From Piper betle (taxonomy: Eukaryota > Streptophyta > Magnoliopsida > Piperales > Piperaceae): a DNA stretch of 64,000 bases. Below the pieces are notes generated by a model. That model saw only the letters and a list, made by a program, of their open reading frames with translations. It was not told the origin of the DNA and made no database searches. Position numbers and translations under genes: made by a program. Every line of letters begins with the position of its first letter. The stretch's first letter is position 1. Below, in pieces: positions 33,900 through 45,854 of the stretch. The stretch covers positions 1-64,000 of the forward strand of contig JAURVB010013825.1 of assembly GCA_033002965.1 (NCBI GenBank), written 5' to 3'.

Positions 33900-34305
33900 T
33901 AGGACTAAGTTGAAGGATTTCACATAAGCCAATCACTTGAACTAACTAATAAGAATATAATACATGCAACAACATGCAACCTCAAAACTGTAGTGGGGGT
34001 GTGCATCTTCTACAGTTATGAGTGATCATCTCAATTTTAAAATCACCGCTCATAGTCGTAGGGGAGGTTCTGCCTCTGTTACGGCTAGGGGTATTCATAT
34101 AAGATTTCTTTAAATCTATGATCCGCCTTTGCATTACGAACTCTATACACATTTTATAAAAATTAAGTATAGTGTTTGTCTTAAGCCTCCACACAAGGTT
34201 GAGATCTGCTTACATAAAGTTTGAACGTAATAGCCCAACGAGTAGCTTTCAAATTATAATATTACGATTTGGTCTGTCTCTTCAGGCCAAATTGGGGTGT
34301 TACAT
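33900..34305 (-). mobile_element. LTR-end fragment inverted relative to 29969-30327
   Basis: On the minus strand it starts TGTAACACCCCAATTTGGCC and then follows the foldback loop: CTACTCGTTGGGCTAT, GTGGAGGCTTAAGA, TTTGAGGTTGCATGTTGTTG and AGTTCAAGTGATTGGCTTA. The two make an inverted repeat of about 330 bp with a 3.6-kb spacer. Confidence 0.7.
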
Positions 34306-34719
34306 TTATATTATTTATTTTATGTTGTATGGTATTATTAAGGATTAGTCAAAAATAAGTTAATCTACTAAGGCCAAAATCATTTGGCTTTGAGCATTTA
34401 ATATAAGTTGAGGAGAATATTATGTGTAGATGCTCATTTTTTTAATTTTAGTTTACCATGGGCAAAACTAAAGAAATGTTTGAAAGGACATAAGTGATTA
34501 TTATCTCCAAATTAGACATACAACTCTTTTTCTAGTCCACATCGAACACAAAAGAAAGAGTCACATCTCTTCAAAATTTTACGGTGCAATTTGGGAGGTC
34601 AAATCCTTAAGGCGGAAAGATTTAATTTGATCTAATAGATTTAGGTATTTGCTTCAACTTTAAACTTTAATTTTCTCGATAATTTAACATGAAATTTATT
34701 CATTTTAGTTAATGTTTTG
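34306..34719. other. AT-rich spacer, no gene seen
   Basis: No homology to the other blocks and no open frame of note. Confidence 0.6.
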
Positions 34720-35980
34720 TTTATCCATAATATTCAATTTCAATTTTTTGCAAGCTAAACCAAGGACTAGACGCCTATGCAATGATGATCTATGCTTCAG
34801 ATGATAAGGCCTAGGGCGGGATTTGTCTTCTAAAATCTCCAAGGCAGAAACTTGTATGCATTAAAATTAACAAGATCCAAGAGGCAAAGATTCTACAAGA
34901 AATCTTCACACCAATTCCTCCCTTTCAGAATCAAAGCCTACAAAAACAAAATTAAACACAAACACAAGAGTCAAACAAACACACAAGCAGCTTCAATTCA
35001 TAACTTTTGCAAGAGGAGACTTATATATATTTACATAAGGGCCTATATAGCTTATAGCTTATATGAGGTACAATTTTAATTTGGAGCAATATTTTAGTGG
35101 GTCCCATCATTCATAATCCACATAGATAAATATAGAAATAAATTATAAAATAAATTTTCTACCCAATCTAAATAATGCTTTGAACCATTTTATCTTAATT
35201 TTCAAAGTAATTGCAATAAAAATTAATTTCAAAATATCTTTAATCTATTACTTTTTAAAAAATAAAAGTAAGCCATATTCATGTCAAGAAAAACATAACC
35301 TTTTATAAACATCGTACTTATGCACACAATTTTCTTATATATATATATATATATATTATATGGGAACCACTAAAAAGTTCAAGTTAGATATGTAGCCTAT
35401 GTAAGCTTTATCATATAAACTATATGACAAGCAGACCGCCTTAATTTTCCCTTTGCAAGAAAGCACAATATCCTTAACCACATATATGTACCAGCCAACA
35501 CGCAATGGAATACATTTTAAATTTGTAAATTTAAATCATATATAAATTAATAATATATAATTAATTATGTTATTTAAATTTAATAAAAATATTTTCTTTT
35601 CAAAATTTAATATAGAATGGAGATATAAAATATTAACATTCTATAAAAAAATATCATATCATGGTCTATTTGGTTGGCATTAAAATAATGTAGATGACAT
35701 GAATATTTTAAAAAGACTACCTAACTAAAAGAGTTACATTTAATATATTTCATATTATTATTTTGTGAACAAATTAAGCATAATTACACCCAAGTGAGAA
35801 CACAAAATAATAAAATTACATTTAAGTTGGCCACCTGTGTACTTTCCCACATGCTAAAAAAATTCACCTTATTTCTTATCTATTTAGATAAGAAAAAGAG
35901 AAATTGTTATTTTCGCATGGGTGACCATTTAAAGGTAAATATGATTCATTTGAACATAAAATACATTAAATTATTTTAAG
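34720..35980. repeat. AT-rich block, second of three copies
   Basis: It corresponds to 8760-10024 and 44565-45854, with a longer (TA)n at 35336-35356. No gene is seen. Confidence 0.75.
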
Positions 35981-37255
35981 GAACATATTACACACACATA
36001 CTATTTTTCTTTAGGTTGACTATTTAAAATTTTCATATATTTATATTTCTTTCATGCAATAAAGTATTAATAAGCAAAGAAATTATATGAGTAAGATTTT
36101 AAATATTTAAATATGATTAATCAATTTTATAAATTTTCAATTCAAGTAGAACTATACTCTAAACTTTTCTTGTCAATAAATAATAATAAATAAATGAACA
36201 AAACTGTGAAATCTCCTAATTAATTAGTCTTAGATCAAATGCCCACTAGGGTAGTAAGATCTAGTATATTAGTAAAAATTTACCTACGATTTTCAATTTC
36301 GGCTCACAACTTTTAAAAAAAATGATTAGGCCCATGAGTTTGCACTTAAATCAGCTTGTTACAAATATTATTAGAATCATCCCACGATCCCATTGGACGA
36401 TGAGCTATGTATATAGGCTCAACTGAGTATAGAAATTTTGAAGACACCCAAACAATTACTCACACATCCAAATACCTACGCACCTAGGAAAACCTAATAT
36501 AGTGGCGGAGGTGCTATCCTTGTAATAGTGTGCCTTGATCCCTCCATAGGTGTGATTGGAAGTGAGCGCATATATTTCCTTCATTATGCAAATCGGATCC
36601 GCAATTCATCTCTACATTTTCAACAAAATAGAGAGATAAAAAATCAAGGCTTCATCAAATGCAACAAAATAGAGAGCTCTATAATAAGGCATCATCAAAT
36701 CAACTATAACTCTCTGAACAAAAACGTTTCCAAAATATAAAACTTGCCCAGCGAGATTGCAAAAAAAAGTACTCCGCGGCATTGATTGTGAGTTTGTTTG
36801 GAACCGATGGGACTAATGCATTGGGTGGAAAGTATTTAAGTTAAAAAACTGCTGAAAAATACTCAAACTTTGAGAGAAGTTCTCCACTTTTGGTGTTTTT
36901 TTTTAAATGAAATTTGAAGTAGAAATTTTTTCTCTTTCCTTTGTCAGGAAGGTCTTTGCATTTAGAAAATAATAACAAGGGAAGCTGAAAAGGACTGTTG
37001 ATGAAGGAAGAAAAGAGAAAAAGGTGAAGAGTTAGCCGGCAGAAGTTGCTGGCAGTGGTCGCCGGCAGTAGTTTAAAAAAATACTAAATTACCACACACC
37101 CTTATTTCTATGGAAATGGGGAGAAATGCTTGGCCACGTCATCTGAGGTCGGCCGGCCAAGTCCATGCACGACTTGGACACGAGAATGCGACATGGGAAT
37201 TGGCCGGTCATCAGTTCAAGTGTCTACACATCTTTACTTTATTCATATTAACATC
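35981..37255 (+). repeat. upstream region of the intact receptor gene, duplicated at 45855-47192
   Basis: AT-rich to about 36700, then a GC-richer part with GTTGCTGGCAGTGGTCGCCGG and GGTCGGCCGGCCAAGTC, which recurs near 47040-47150 without a gene behind it. Parts of it also precede the pseudogenes at 5777 and 57489. Confidence 0.7.
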
Positions 37256-37270
37256 TCTCTATATATATAA
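37256..37270 (+). promoter_or_regulatory. probable TATA box of the receptor gene
   Basis: CTCTATATATATAAG lies about 55-65 bp before the start codon; the full-length pseudogene has CTCTATATATAAC at the same place. The short distance allows only a brief 5' leader. Confidence 0.45.
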
Positions 37271-37322
37271 GTATAAACTACATCAATATTATACATCTTC
37301 ACTTGAAGCATTGCAAATTATC

Positions 37323-40300
37323 ATGGACGTTGTTCAATATGCTTGCCTACTCCTTTCCTACTTGTTCACCACTTCGTTATTGTCCTCAGAGGCATTATTC
37401 TTGAGCAATGACACTGACAAGGCTGCACTGCTGCAATTCAAGGCTGCAATTGGTAGCAGCAGCAGCAGCAGCTCCGACCATGTTCTAAGCACATGGAATG
37501 ACACCACCCATTTCTGCAATTGGGAAGGGATCACCTGTGGGCATCGGCACCAAAGAGTGAGGCTCATAGACCTGCATGGTCTTGGCTTGGAAGGGACCAT
37601 CTCTCCTTATCTTGGGAACCTTAGCTTTCTAAGAGGGATCAATTTAATTCACAACAAGTTCCATGGCCAAATTCCTCCCCAGCTTGGTCTCCTCCACAGG
37701 CTTGTGGTTTTACACCTGAGTTACAACTCCCTCTCAGGTCAGATTCCTAAAAACATATCCCGTTGTTCAAATTTGAGGGTTCTTAATCTTGATCGCAACC
37801 GGCTGCTAGAGGGTCCAATTCATGCCGAACTCACCACCTTCCCAGAGCTTCTTGTCATGAATCTGAGCTTCAATAGTTTTAAGGGAACTATACCGCCCTC
37901 CATTGGTAACCTCTCCACTCTTCGATTTCTGAATCTCGTAGCAAACAACTTAGCTGGTCAGATTCCCCATAGCCTCGGAAGAATAAGAGGTTTAAGATTT
38001 CTTGCTCTAGGAGAAAACTCTCTCTTTGGAAAAATACCCCTTTCTATTTATAACCTTTCCTTCTTGGAGCTCATTTCTCTTAACAAAAATCTTCTCCAGG
38101 GAAACCTTCCCATGAACATGGGACTGGCTTTGCCTAATCTTAGATTTTTTGCTGCAGCAAACAACCGCCTTGTAGGCTCTATTCCAATTTCTTTGTCCAA
38201 TGCTTCACGACTTCAGTCGTTATATATCAGTAAAAATAGATTAAGTGGCAAAGTCCCTCAAAATATAGGGAACTTGAGATACCTCACAAATTTGGGGCTA
38301 GGGGATAATCACCTTAGAAATGATGGCCATTTAAATTTTCTGGATTTGCTGGCAAATTGCTCTGAGTTAGCTTACCTGAGTGTACATGATAACTCTTTCA
38401 CGGGACGGGTGTCATCCATATCCAATCTTTCTTCTAAATTAGTAGGGCTTGAATTGTCAGCAAACAGATTCTATGGCAACCTGCCCCCAAATTTTGGCAA
38501 TTTGGTGGGATTACAACTCCTCAATATACAAAAGAACTTTTTGTCAGGTAATATTCCACCAAGTATTGGGATGCTTTCTGAACTGGTATCGCTTAGCTTG
38601 TCTGGGAATAAACTTCATGGAGGAATTCCACCTTCCATTTGCAATGGAAGCTACTTGCTTGATCTTTACCTGTCCACGAACAACTTAGAGGGTAGCATAC
38701 CATCTAGCATAGGAAAGTGCAACAAACTACTTATATTGCAACTATCAGTGAACAAACTTAATGGTAGCATACCAAAAGAGCTTTTCACAGTTTCTTCTTT
38801 GTCAATTTTTTTAGATCTCTCTGACAATTTGCTAAATGGAACACTACCCTCAGAAGTTTCAAATTTGAACAATTTAGGGATTCTTCTTGTTAGCAACAAT
38901 AAATTGACAGGCGAGATTCCAAGCTCTTTGGGATCTTGTACGAGCTTGGAGGTTCTCTATCTACAAGGCAATTTCTTCCAAGGAAACATTTCTGTGTCTC
39001 TTGCGAATGTTAAAAACCTTCAAAAATTAGACCTTTCACAAAACAATCTTTCTGGTCCCATTCCAAACTTTCTCGGGGAACTGAAATCGTTGGAGTTCCT
39101 TAACTTGTCATTCAATAACCTCAAGGGAAATGTTCCTGATAAGGGAGTCTTTCAAAATGACAGTGGAGTAGACTTAAGGGGCAATAAATTGCTATGCGGT
39201 GGTCCTGTTCTTCTTCATTTACAAGCATGTTCAACAGAAATCCATGAGAAAAAGAGGTTCAAAGTTTTGCATGTGATAATCCCATTACTCTTCTGCTCAT
39301 TCATTCTCATCTCCCTCTTGTGCTTTGCGGGTGTATGTTATTGGAGAAGAAAACTAAGGAAGGAACAACCCTCTACACCCATTCTTGGTGAGAAATATCC
39401 AAAAGTCACCTACCAGAATTTGATCAAGACAACTAACGGATTCTCATCCGAGAGTTTGGTAGGCGTGGGAAGATATGGTTCAGTTTACAAAGGATCACTT
39501 GAACAAGGAGGAACCACTGTTGCGATAAAGGTGTTAGACCTTCAATTGCAAGGAGCAGCTAAAACATTCAATGCAGAATGCAAAGCCTTGAAAAACATCA
39601 AACATCGCAATCTTGTGAAGATCATAACATCATGTTCAAGTATAGACCATCGAGGCAATGACTTCAAAGCTTTGGTGTTTGAGTTTATTCCTAATGGGAG
39701 CTTGGAGTCTTGGCTACATAAATCACACAACCCACAGCAAACATTAGAACATCTGAATTTGGTTCAAAGACTAAATGTGGCCATTGATGTCGCTTCAGCA
39801 CTGGATTATCTTCACAATCAATGCCATGATTCAATCATTCATTGTGACTTGAAGCCAAGCAATATTCTACTTGACGATGAAATGGTAGCACATGTTGGTG
39901 ATTTTGGATTGGCTAAGTTTGTCAATGTGGGTTCAAATAATCTATCCCAAGGTGGAAGTAGTTCAATGGCAATCAAAGGAACCATTGGGTATGTTCCTCC
40001 AGGTAATCATATTTCTTCTAATCCTTACTTTTTAGTTTTTTCTTTTTCCTTTCCATCTTGTTGATTGGTATTAATTAATAATAGATGGTTAACTTGCAGA
40101 GTATGGTGTAGGAGGCGAGATATCCACAAGGGGAGATATGTATAGTTACGGAGTTGTACTGCTTGAGTTGTTTATCGGAAAGAGGCCAACTGATGAGGTT
40201 TCACTGAAAGGATTAAGCATCCATGAATTTGTGAAGCAAGCTTTACCTCGACAAGTTGCGGAGATAGTTGATTGTAAAATCGTTCCCAATGAGGTTCATA

Positions 40301-40458
40301 ACCATGGGGCTACAATGGAATGCTTACTGAAGATTCTTCAAGTTGGAATAGTTTGCACAATGATGTCACCCCATGAACGTCCAACAATTAATGTTGTGCT
40401 CAAAGATGTTCATGCAGCTCGAAGCTCCTTTCTTCGTTACAGTAACTTAATTTCATGA
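37323..40458 (+). CDS. LRR receptor-like serine/threonine kinase, LRR-XII type, non-RD (intact)
   Basis: Spliced from 37323-40002 and 40100-40458, it gives 1012 residues in one frame. Signal peptide at ~1-24 (MDVVQYACLLLSYLF), LRRNT with NWEGITCGH near 60, 22 LRR units of ~24 residues (LxxLxLxxNxLxGxIP) to ~620, membrane helix ~648-672 followed by YWRRKLRK, and kinase ~712-1000. In the kinase, the glycine loop is GVGRYGSVYKG, the ATP lysine is K736 (VAIK), the catalytic loop is HCDLKPSN with D842, and the metal site is DFG at 860. Cysteine in place of arginine before that aspartate makes it non-RD, as in FLS2, EFR and Xa21, which sense microbial patterns at the plasma membrane. The phase-1 intron after GYVPP is typical. 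The frame is open back to 37110, but I start at 37323, where the signal peptide begins and the paralogues start. The ligand is unknown. Confidence 0.93.
40003..40099 (+). other. intron of the receptor gene
   Basis: GTAATCATATTT to TTAACTTGCAG, 97 bp, U-rich, phase 1, splitting the glutamate codon of PPEYG. The same intron exists in the pseudogenes at 42526 and 60153. Confidence 0.9.
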
Positions 40459-40697
40459 AACAAACAAACAGTTGGTCACGTGGTGCTTGGTGATTTATTA
40501 TGCTTTTTCATTAGGCTGAATTTTATGTATTATGTCAAATATGGCTTACGATGACAAAATCCCAATTCAAATAGTTTAATTTAATTGACACAAGATTTTA
40601 TTATAAGAAGCCCGTGTCAAAACTCCACATGGCTTTGCCACGCAGCTTTGTCATGGGCAACTATGACAAAACCCTTGACAATTTTGTCATTGTTTCG
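40459..40697 (+). other. 3' flank of the receptor gene
   Basis: Matches 60602-60885 behind the near full-length pseudogene, including several TTTTGTCAT/ATGACAAAA inverted stretches. It probably contains the 3' UTR; a polyadenylation site was not fixed. Confidence 0.55.
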
Positions 40698-41440
40698 TGT
40701 TGGGCCTTTCGGGTCCCAAAATAGACTTGCAACAGGTTCACGGGCCTGCTAGCTCAAGGAATAAGGATTTTCCATTAGTATCAAAAAGCTAGCTCAAGGA
40801 ATAAAGCTTTCCCATTAAGCTATATATAAGTCACCAATTGCCTCCAAACATGATGTGGGATAAACACAACGATCATAACGATCCCCCCCCCCCCCACACA
40901 CACATACATCATACTACCCAAAGCATCTCCCCCGTGTTATAGTGAAGTTCTGGGAGACACCAAATTTAGACCAGCTGATGTTCTCGGAGACACCACCACC
41001 AGCCAACAAATCGTGACATATCGGGAGACACAAATTCGGACTGGCCAACAAACAGTAAGGCAAATTGAGGCAACACGAAGTTCTAGGAGACACCAAATTC
41101 GGACCGGCCAACAAATTGTGACATATCGGGAGACACAAATTCGGACCAGCCAACAAATCGTGAAGCAGAGGCAGCACTATCGTGAAATTTGGACCAGCCA
41201 ACACGATGTGAAATTTGGACCGGCCAACAACACTATCGTGAAATTCGAACTAGCCAACAAATCGTGAGGCAGAGGCAACACCAAAACCAACCAGGCTCTA
41301 ATACTACTTGTTGAGCCCTTTGGTCCCCAAAAGAGACTTGCAACAAGTTCACGGGCCTCTCTTAATCCAAAAACTACTTCAAGGATTAAGGCTTTCTCAT
41401 TAGCCTATAAGCAAGTCACCAGTTGCCTCCAAACATGATG
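40698..41440 (-). mobile_element. TRIM-like miniature LTR retrotransposon
   Basis: LTRs at 40698-40868 and 41310-41440 share TGTTGRGCCYTTYGGKYCCC, GACTTGCAACARGTTCACGGGCC-type phrases and GTCACCARTTGCCTCCAAACATGATGTG. The interior of about 440 bp has no coding sequence. On the minus strand TAGTATTAGAGCCT after the right LTR is a decayed TGGTATCAGAGCCT primer site, and a G tract (40883-40895) stands before the left LTR. The paralogous flank near 60886 lacks the insert, giving an empty-site comparison. The right LTR is cut short. Confidence 0.75.
40914..41280. repeat. imperfect tandem repeat inside the TRIM-like element
   Basis: Variants of GGGAGACACAAATTCGGACC followed by AGCCAACAAATCGTGA occur about seven times with spacing of 35-60 bp. 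The open frames on both strands here come from this repetition. Confidence 0.8.
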
Positions 41441-41661
41441 TGACAAATTTCCCTTGACAAGTTGGGGGAGGAAACCTCCTTATTTTGTTTCACAATGTTC
41501 CCCATCTTCTTCTCCCAACAAGTGCAGAAATTTCTCCTCCCGGATGCAACCAACTGCTATTATGGGAAACCAAGACTATGTACAAGTGATAGAGATTTTT
41601 TGTGTAAAAATTTAAGGGTGGAACCGAAAAAAGTCATTGATTGGTTGGTGACACAGGATGA
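41441..41661 (+). other. distal 3' flank of the receptor gene
   Basis: ACAAATTTCCCTTGACAAG to GGTGACACAGGATGACC equals 60903-61123. At about 41661 it switches without spacer to LRR coding sequence, marking a recombination joint. Confidence 0.7.
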
Positions 41662-43043
41662 CCCGAGAACTAAAATTGTTGGAACTCCCTAACTTGTCAT
41701 TCAATAACCTCAAAGGAAATGTTCCTCATAAGGGAATCTTTCAAATTGATAGTGGAGTAGACTTAAGGGGCAATAAATTGCTATGTGGTGGTCCTGTTCT
41801 TCATTTACAAGCATGTTCAACTGAAATCCATGAGAAAAAGTGGTCCAAAGTTTTGCATGTGATAATCCCATTGCTCTGCTGCTCATTCGTCCTCATCTCC
41901 CTATTGTGCTTTACGGGTGTATGCTATTGGAGAAGAAAATTGAGGACGGAGGAACCCTCTACACCCATTCTTGGTGAGAAATATCCGAAAGTTACATACC
42001 AAAATTTGATGAAGGCAACTAATGGATTATCATCCGAGAGTTCGGTAGGTGTGGGAAGATATGGGACAGTGTATAAAGGAGCACTCGAACAAGAAGGAAC
42101 CATTGTTGCAATCTAGGTGTTAAACCTTCAATTGCATGGAGCAGCCAAAACATTCAATGTGGAATGCAAAGCCTTGAGAAAGATCAAGCATCGCAATCTC
42201 GTAAAGATCATAGCATTCTGTTCAAGTATAGACCATCAAGGCAATGACCTCAAAGCTTTTTTGTTTGAATTTATAAGTAATGGCAGCTTGGAGACTTTGG
42301 TTCATAAATCTCACAACATAGATCAAGCATCAGAACATCTAAATCAGTGTCATGGTTCAATCATTCATTGTGACCTGAAGCCGAGCAATATTCTTCTAGA
42401 TGATGAAATGGTAGCACATGTTGGTGATTTTGGATTGGCTAAGTTTGCCAAGGAAGGTTCAACCAATCTATCCGAAGGTGAAAGTAGCTCAATGGCAATC
42501 AAGGGAACCATTGGGTTCCTCCAGGTAATCATGCTTTTCTTATCCATATTTTTTCTTTTTCTTTTTTCCTTCCATCTTGTTAATTGGTATTAATAATTAG
42601 ATGGTTAACATGTAGAGTATGGGATGGGAGGTGAGATATCCACAAGTGGAGATGTATATAGTTATGGAGTTGTTATTCTTGAATTGTTTACCGGAAAGAG
42701 GCCAACTGACGAGGTTTCACTTAAAGGATTAAACATCCATGAATATGGGAAGCATACTCTTTCTGGGCAAGCTACGGAGATTGTGGATCCTAAAATCTTT
42801 TCCAATACTGGCGTGCAACCATGGAGCTACAAAGGAATGCTTAGCGTGGATTCTTCAAGTTGGAATAGGTTGCACAATGACGTCACCCGATGAATGTCCA
42901 ACCATCAAAGATGCGCTCAATAATGTTCTCACGGCTCGAACCTCTTTTCTACGTCTGGATTTATCTCCAATTAGAAAAGTTGAACAAATATACGTTGCTT
43001 TAGATAATGAAATTCTCAATTGTTTGGAATTTCGTGTGTAAAA
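41662..43043 (+). pseudogene. LRR receptor-kinase pseudogene, last LRR to kinase end
   Basis: It starts inside the final LRR (ELPNLSFNNLKGNVP), keeps the cap, the membrane helix and the juxtamembrane part, then the glycine loop GVGRYGTVYKG. The codon for the invariant lysine of VAIK is TAG (42114-42116), as in 6770-6772. Downstream the kinase is readable, but a deletion between EHLN and QCHG removes about 20 residues before the intact-looking HCDLKPSN. Five bases are missing in GYVPP near 42516, the intron acceptor is TAG, and the second exon has a 2-bp loss near 42817 that is also shared with 6940. Kinase function is lost several times over. Confidence 0.92.
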
Positions 43044-44270
43044 CAAATAGTGTTATGCCACACATTTTTCGCAAGGAAAGAAATTTGCGCCGTTTTTTAT
43101 TATTAAGGCAACAAGTGTTATTCGACTGCGTAGCTTTGTAGCTTTCTTCATATGCTCATAATAGCTAAAACAATCCTTACACTACACAAGTGGTAAGATT
43201 ATACAGCTCTAAGTAAACTAGCTAGAGGATTATAATACAATTCATCAAAAGCACATGCTAATTATAAATTAAATTATATCCACTCCAATGACAAATATTG
43301 TATGAAATTAAACGATTACCAAGGTCACGAAAGGGAAGCTAAACCATGGCCTAGACGGGGTAGATGCCTTTTCACAGAGAGAATGGAGTACTTACCCCTT
43401 CGTTTTCGTTTATTTTCAACTTCTGATGTCTCATATGCAGATGTTGAATATTAAGGCCATCATGGTTCTGTGTTTGGTCACTAATGTTGCTTGTGGATCA
43501 TTACAGCCATAGATCTCATATCCCAACCTAATCACCGAGGGCAAGAAGAGCCAGACTCTACTTATTGTCTTTAAAATTTTCAGAGTTGCCACAATAGCAA
43601 ACAAGCCTTTACAATCGTTTATTGGTAGTAAACTCATTGATTGCTGGAGGCCTTGTTTTAAAAATTCCAGATCGTCCTGTCCGACATGGCATACAAGGTA
43701 CCAGACTCCATTCCGGTTCAGCATGTAATTCCGTACTTGCAATGAAAACTCAGTTTTTACTAAAATTGTGGAGAAATGAGGTCGTGAGTTTGTTTGGGAG
43801 CGATGTGGGACTAATGCGTTGGTTGGAAAGTGTTTAGTTAAAAAACTGCTGAAAAATGATTAAGTTACCCCCAACTACCAAGGTTTAAATGCAAACCCTA
43901 CCCAAGTACAGAACACCAAACCTGTGGACGACAGATACATTTTGACAATTTGAATCAATTTATAACTTATTAATATATTTAAATAAGATTTAATCCGGTA
44001 TAACATGTTGAACCTGGTTCAGCTTAAATCTACTCAATTAAACCAAGCAAATTGTGTATCGGTCAAAATTCTGGTTTGTCACCGGTACGGTTATAAAAAT
44101 CTTGTCCTTCAAATTATGTGTGTTATTTTTTTTATAGAATCAAAGAGCTGAAGGGAGTACTGCTAATAATTTCTTTTACAAATGTCAATATACCGAGGTA
44201 TTATTTTTTTCACATTCTTGTCAGAGAAATAGGAAAAATGTTATTATATGAAATTAAATATCTCATAAAT
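43044..44270. repeat. 3' flank, copy of 7166-8460
   Basis: Follows the other copy with small indels; missing about 15 bp near 44100 and some 50 bp near 44235. No gene. Confidence 0.75.
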
Positions 44271-45854
44271 TAATTTTCTATTAATTTTTAAGATTTTAAA
44301 TAAATCCATGATATTACATTTAGTATAACAAATGCTCGAAATAATCTAAGCCCCATAAACCGAACCAAAATCCTGCTGTCATACAAACAATCTAAAAATA
44401 TAATAAAAATAAATTCAAAAATCTAATAATAAAGTCTTCCAGCTGTCTCAACGTTACCCATCCTTCTATATTGCTCACACCTGTGGAGGCAATTCCACGT
44501 TGGCGATAAAAATACTAAGTCGTATAATCCCACCTGTGGAGGCAATTCTTTTTATTTGATTTTTTATTTATCCATAATATTCAATTTGAATCTAAAAGCT
44601 AAACCAAGGACTAGACGCCTACACAATGATGATCTATTGCTTCAAATGATAAGGCCTAGGGCTGGATTTGTCCTCTAATATCTCCGAAGCAGAAACTTGT
44701 GTGCATAAAAATTAACAAGGTTCAAGAGGCAAAGATTCTACAAGAAATCTTCACACCAATTCCTCCCTTTCAGAATCAAAGCCTACAAAAACAAAATTAC
44801 AACACACACACACACACGTACAGACAAACACAAAAGTCAAACAAACAAGCAGGTAGGTACAATTCATAACTTTTGCAAGTGGAGACTTATATATATTTAC
44901 ATAAGGGCCTATATAGCTTATAGCTTATATGAAGTACAATTTTAATTTGGAGCAATATTTTAGTGGGTCCCATCATTCAAAATCCACATAGATAAATATA
45001 GAAATAAATAATAAAATAAATTTTCAACCCAATCTAAATAATGCTTTGAACCATTTTATCTTAATTTTTAAAGCAATTGCAATAAAATTTAATTTCAAAA
45101 TATCTTTAATCTATTACTTTTAAAAAAAATAAAAGCAAGTCATATTGATGTCAAGAAAAACATAAGATTTTATAAACATCATGCTTATGCACTTTCCTTT
45201 CTATATATATAAATATAAATCTCATTATATGGGAACCACTAAAAAAGTTGAAGTTAGATGTGTAGCCTATGAAAGCTTTGTTATATAAACTATATGATAT
45301 GCAGACCGCCTTAATTTTTCCCTGTGCAAGAAAGCCGAATATCCTGAACCACGTATATGTACCGGCCAACACGCAATGCATGGAATACATTTTAAATTTG
45401 TAAATTTAAATCATATATAAATTAATAATATATAACTAATTATGTTATTTAAATTTAATAAAAATATTTCCTTTTCAAAATTTAATATAGAATGCTGATA
45501 TAAAATATTAAAATTCAATAAAAAAATATCATATCATGGTCTATTTGGTTGAAATTAAACTAATGTAGATGACATGAATATTTTAAAAAGTTTATCTAAC
45601 TAAAAGAGTTACATTTAATATATTTCATATTATTATTTTGTGAACAAATTAAGCATAATTACACCTAAGTGAGAACACAAAATAGTAAAATTAAATTTAA
45701 GTTGGCCACCAGTGTACTTTCCCACATGCAACAAAAAAATGACCTTATTTCTTATATATTTAGATACGAAAAAGAGAAATTGTTATTTTCGTATGGGTGC
45801 CCATTTAAAGGTAAATATGATTCGTTTGAACATAAAATACATTAAATTATTTTA
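44271..45854. repeat. AT-rich block, third of three copies
   Basis: Corresponds to 8461-10024 and, from 44565, to 34720-35980. No gene. Confidence 0.75.

Noticed and set aside
37110..37322. Upstream in-frame ATG of the receptor gene adding 71 residues
   Set aside because: The added part covers promoter-like sequence with the TATA box and is not kept in paralogues; a signal peptide starts at 37323.
40883..40895. Run of 13 C as a sequencing artefact or regulatory site
   Set aside because: Its place next to the left LTR fits a purine tract on the minus strand; its exact length may still be uncertain.
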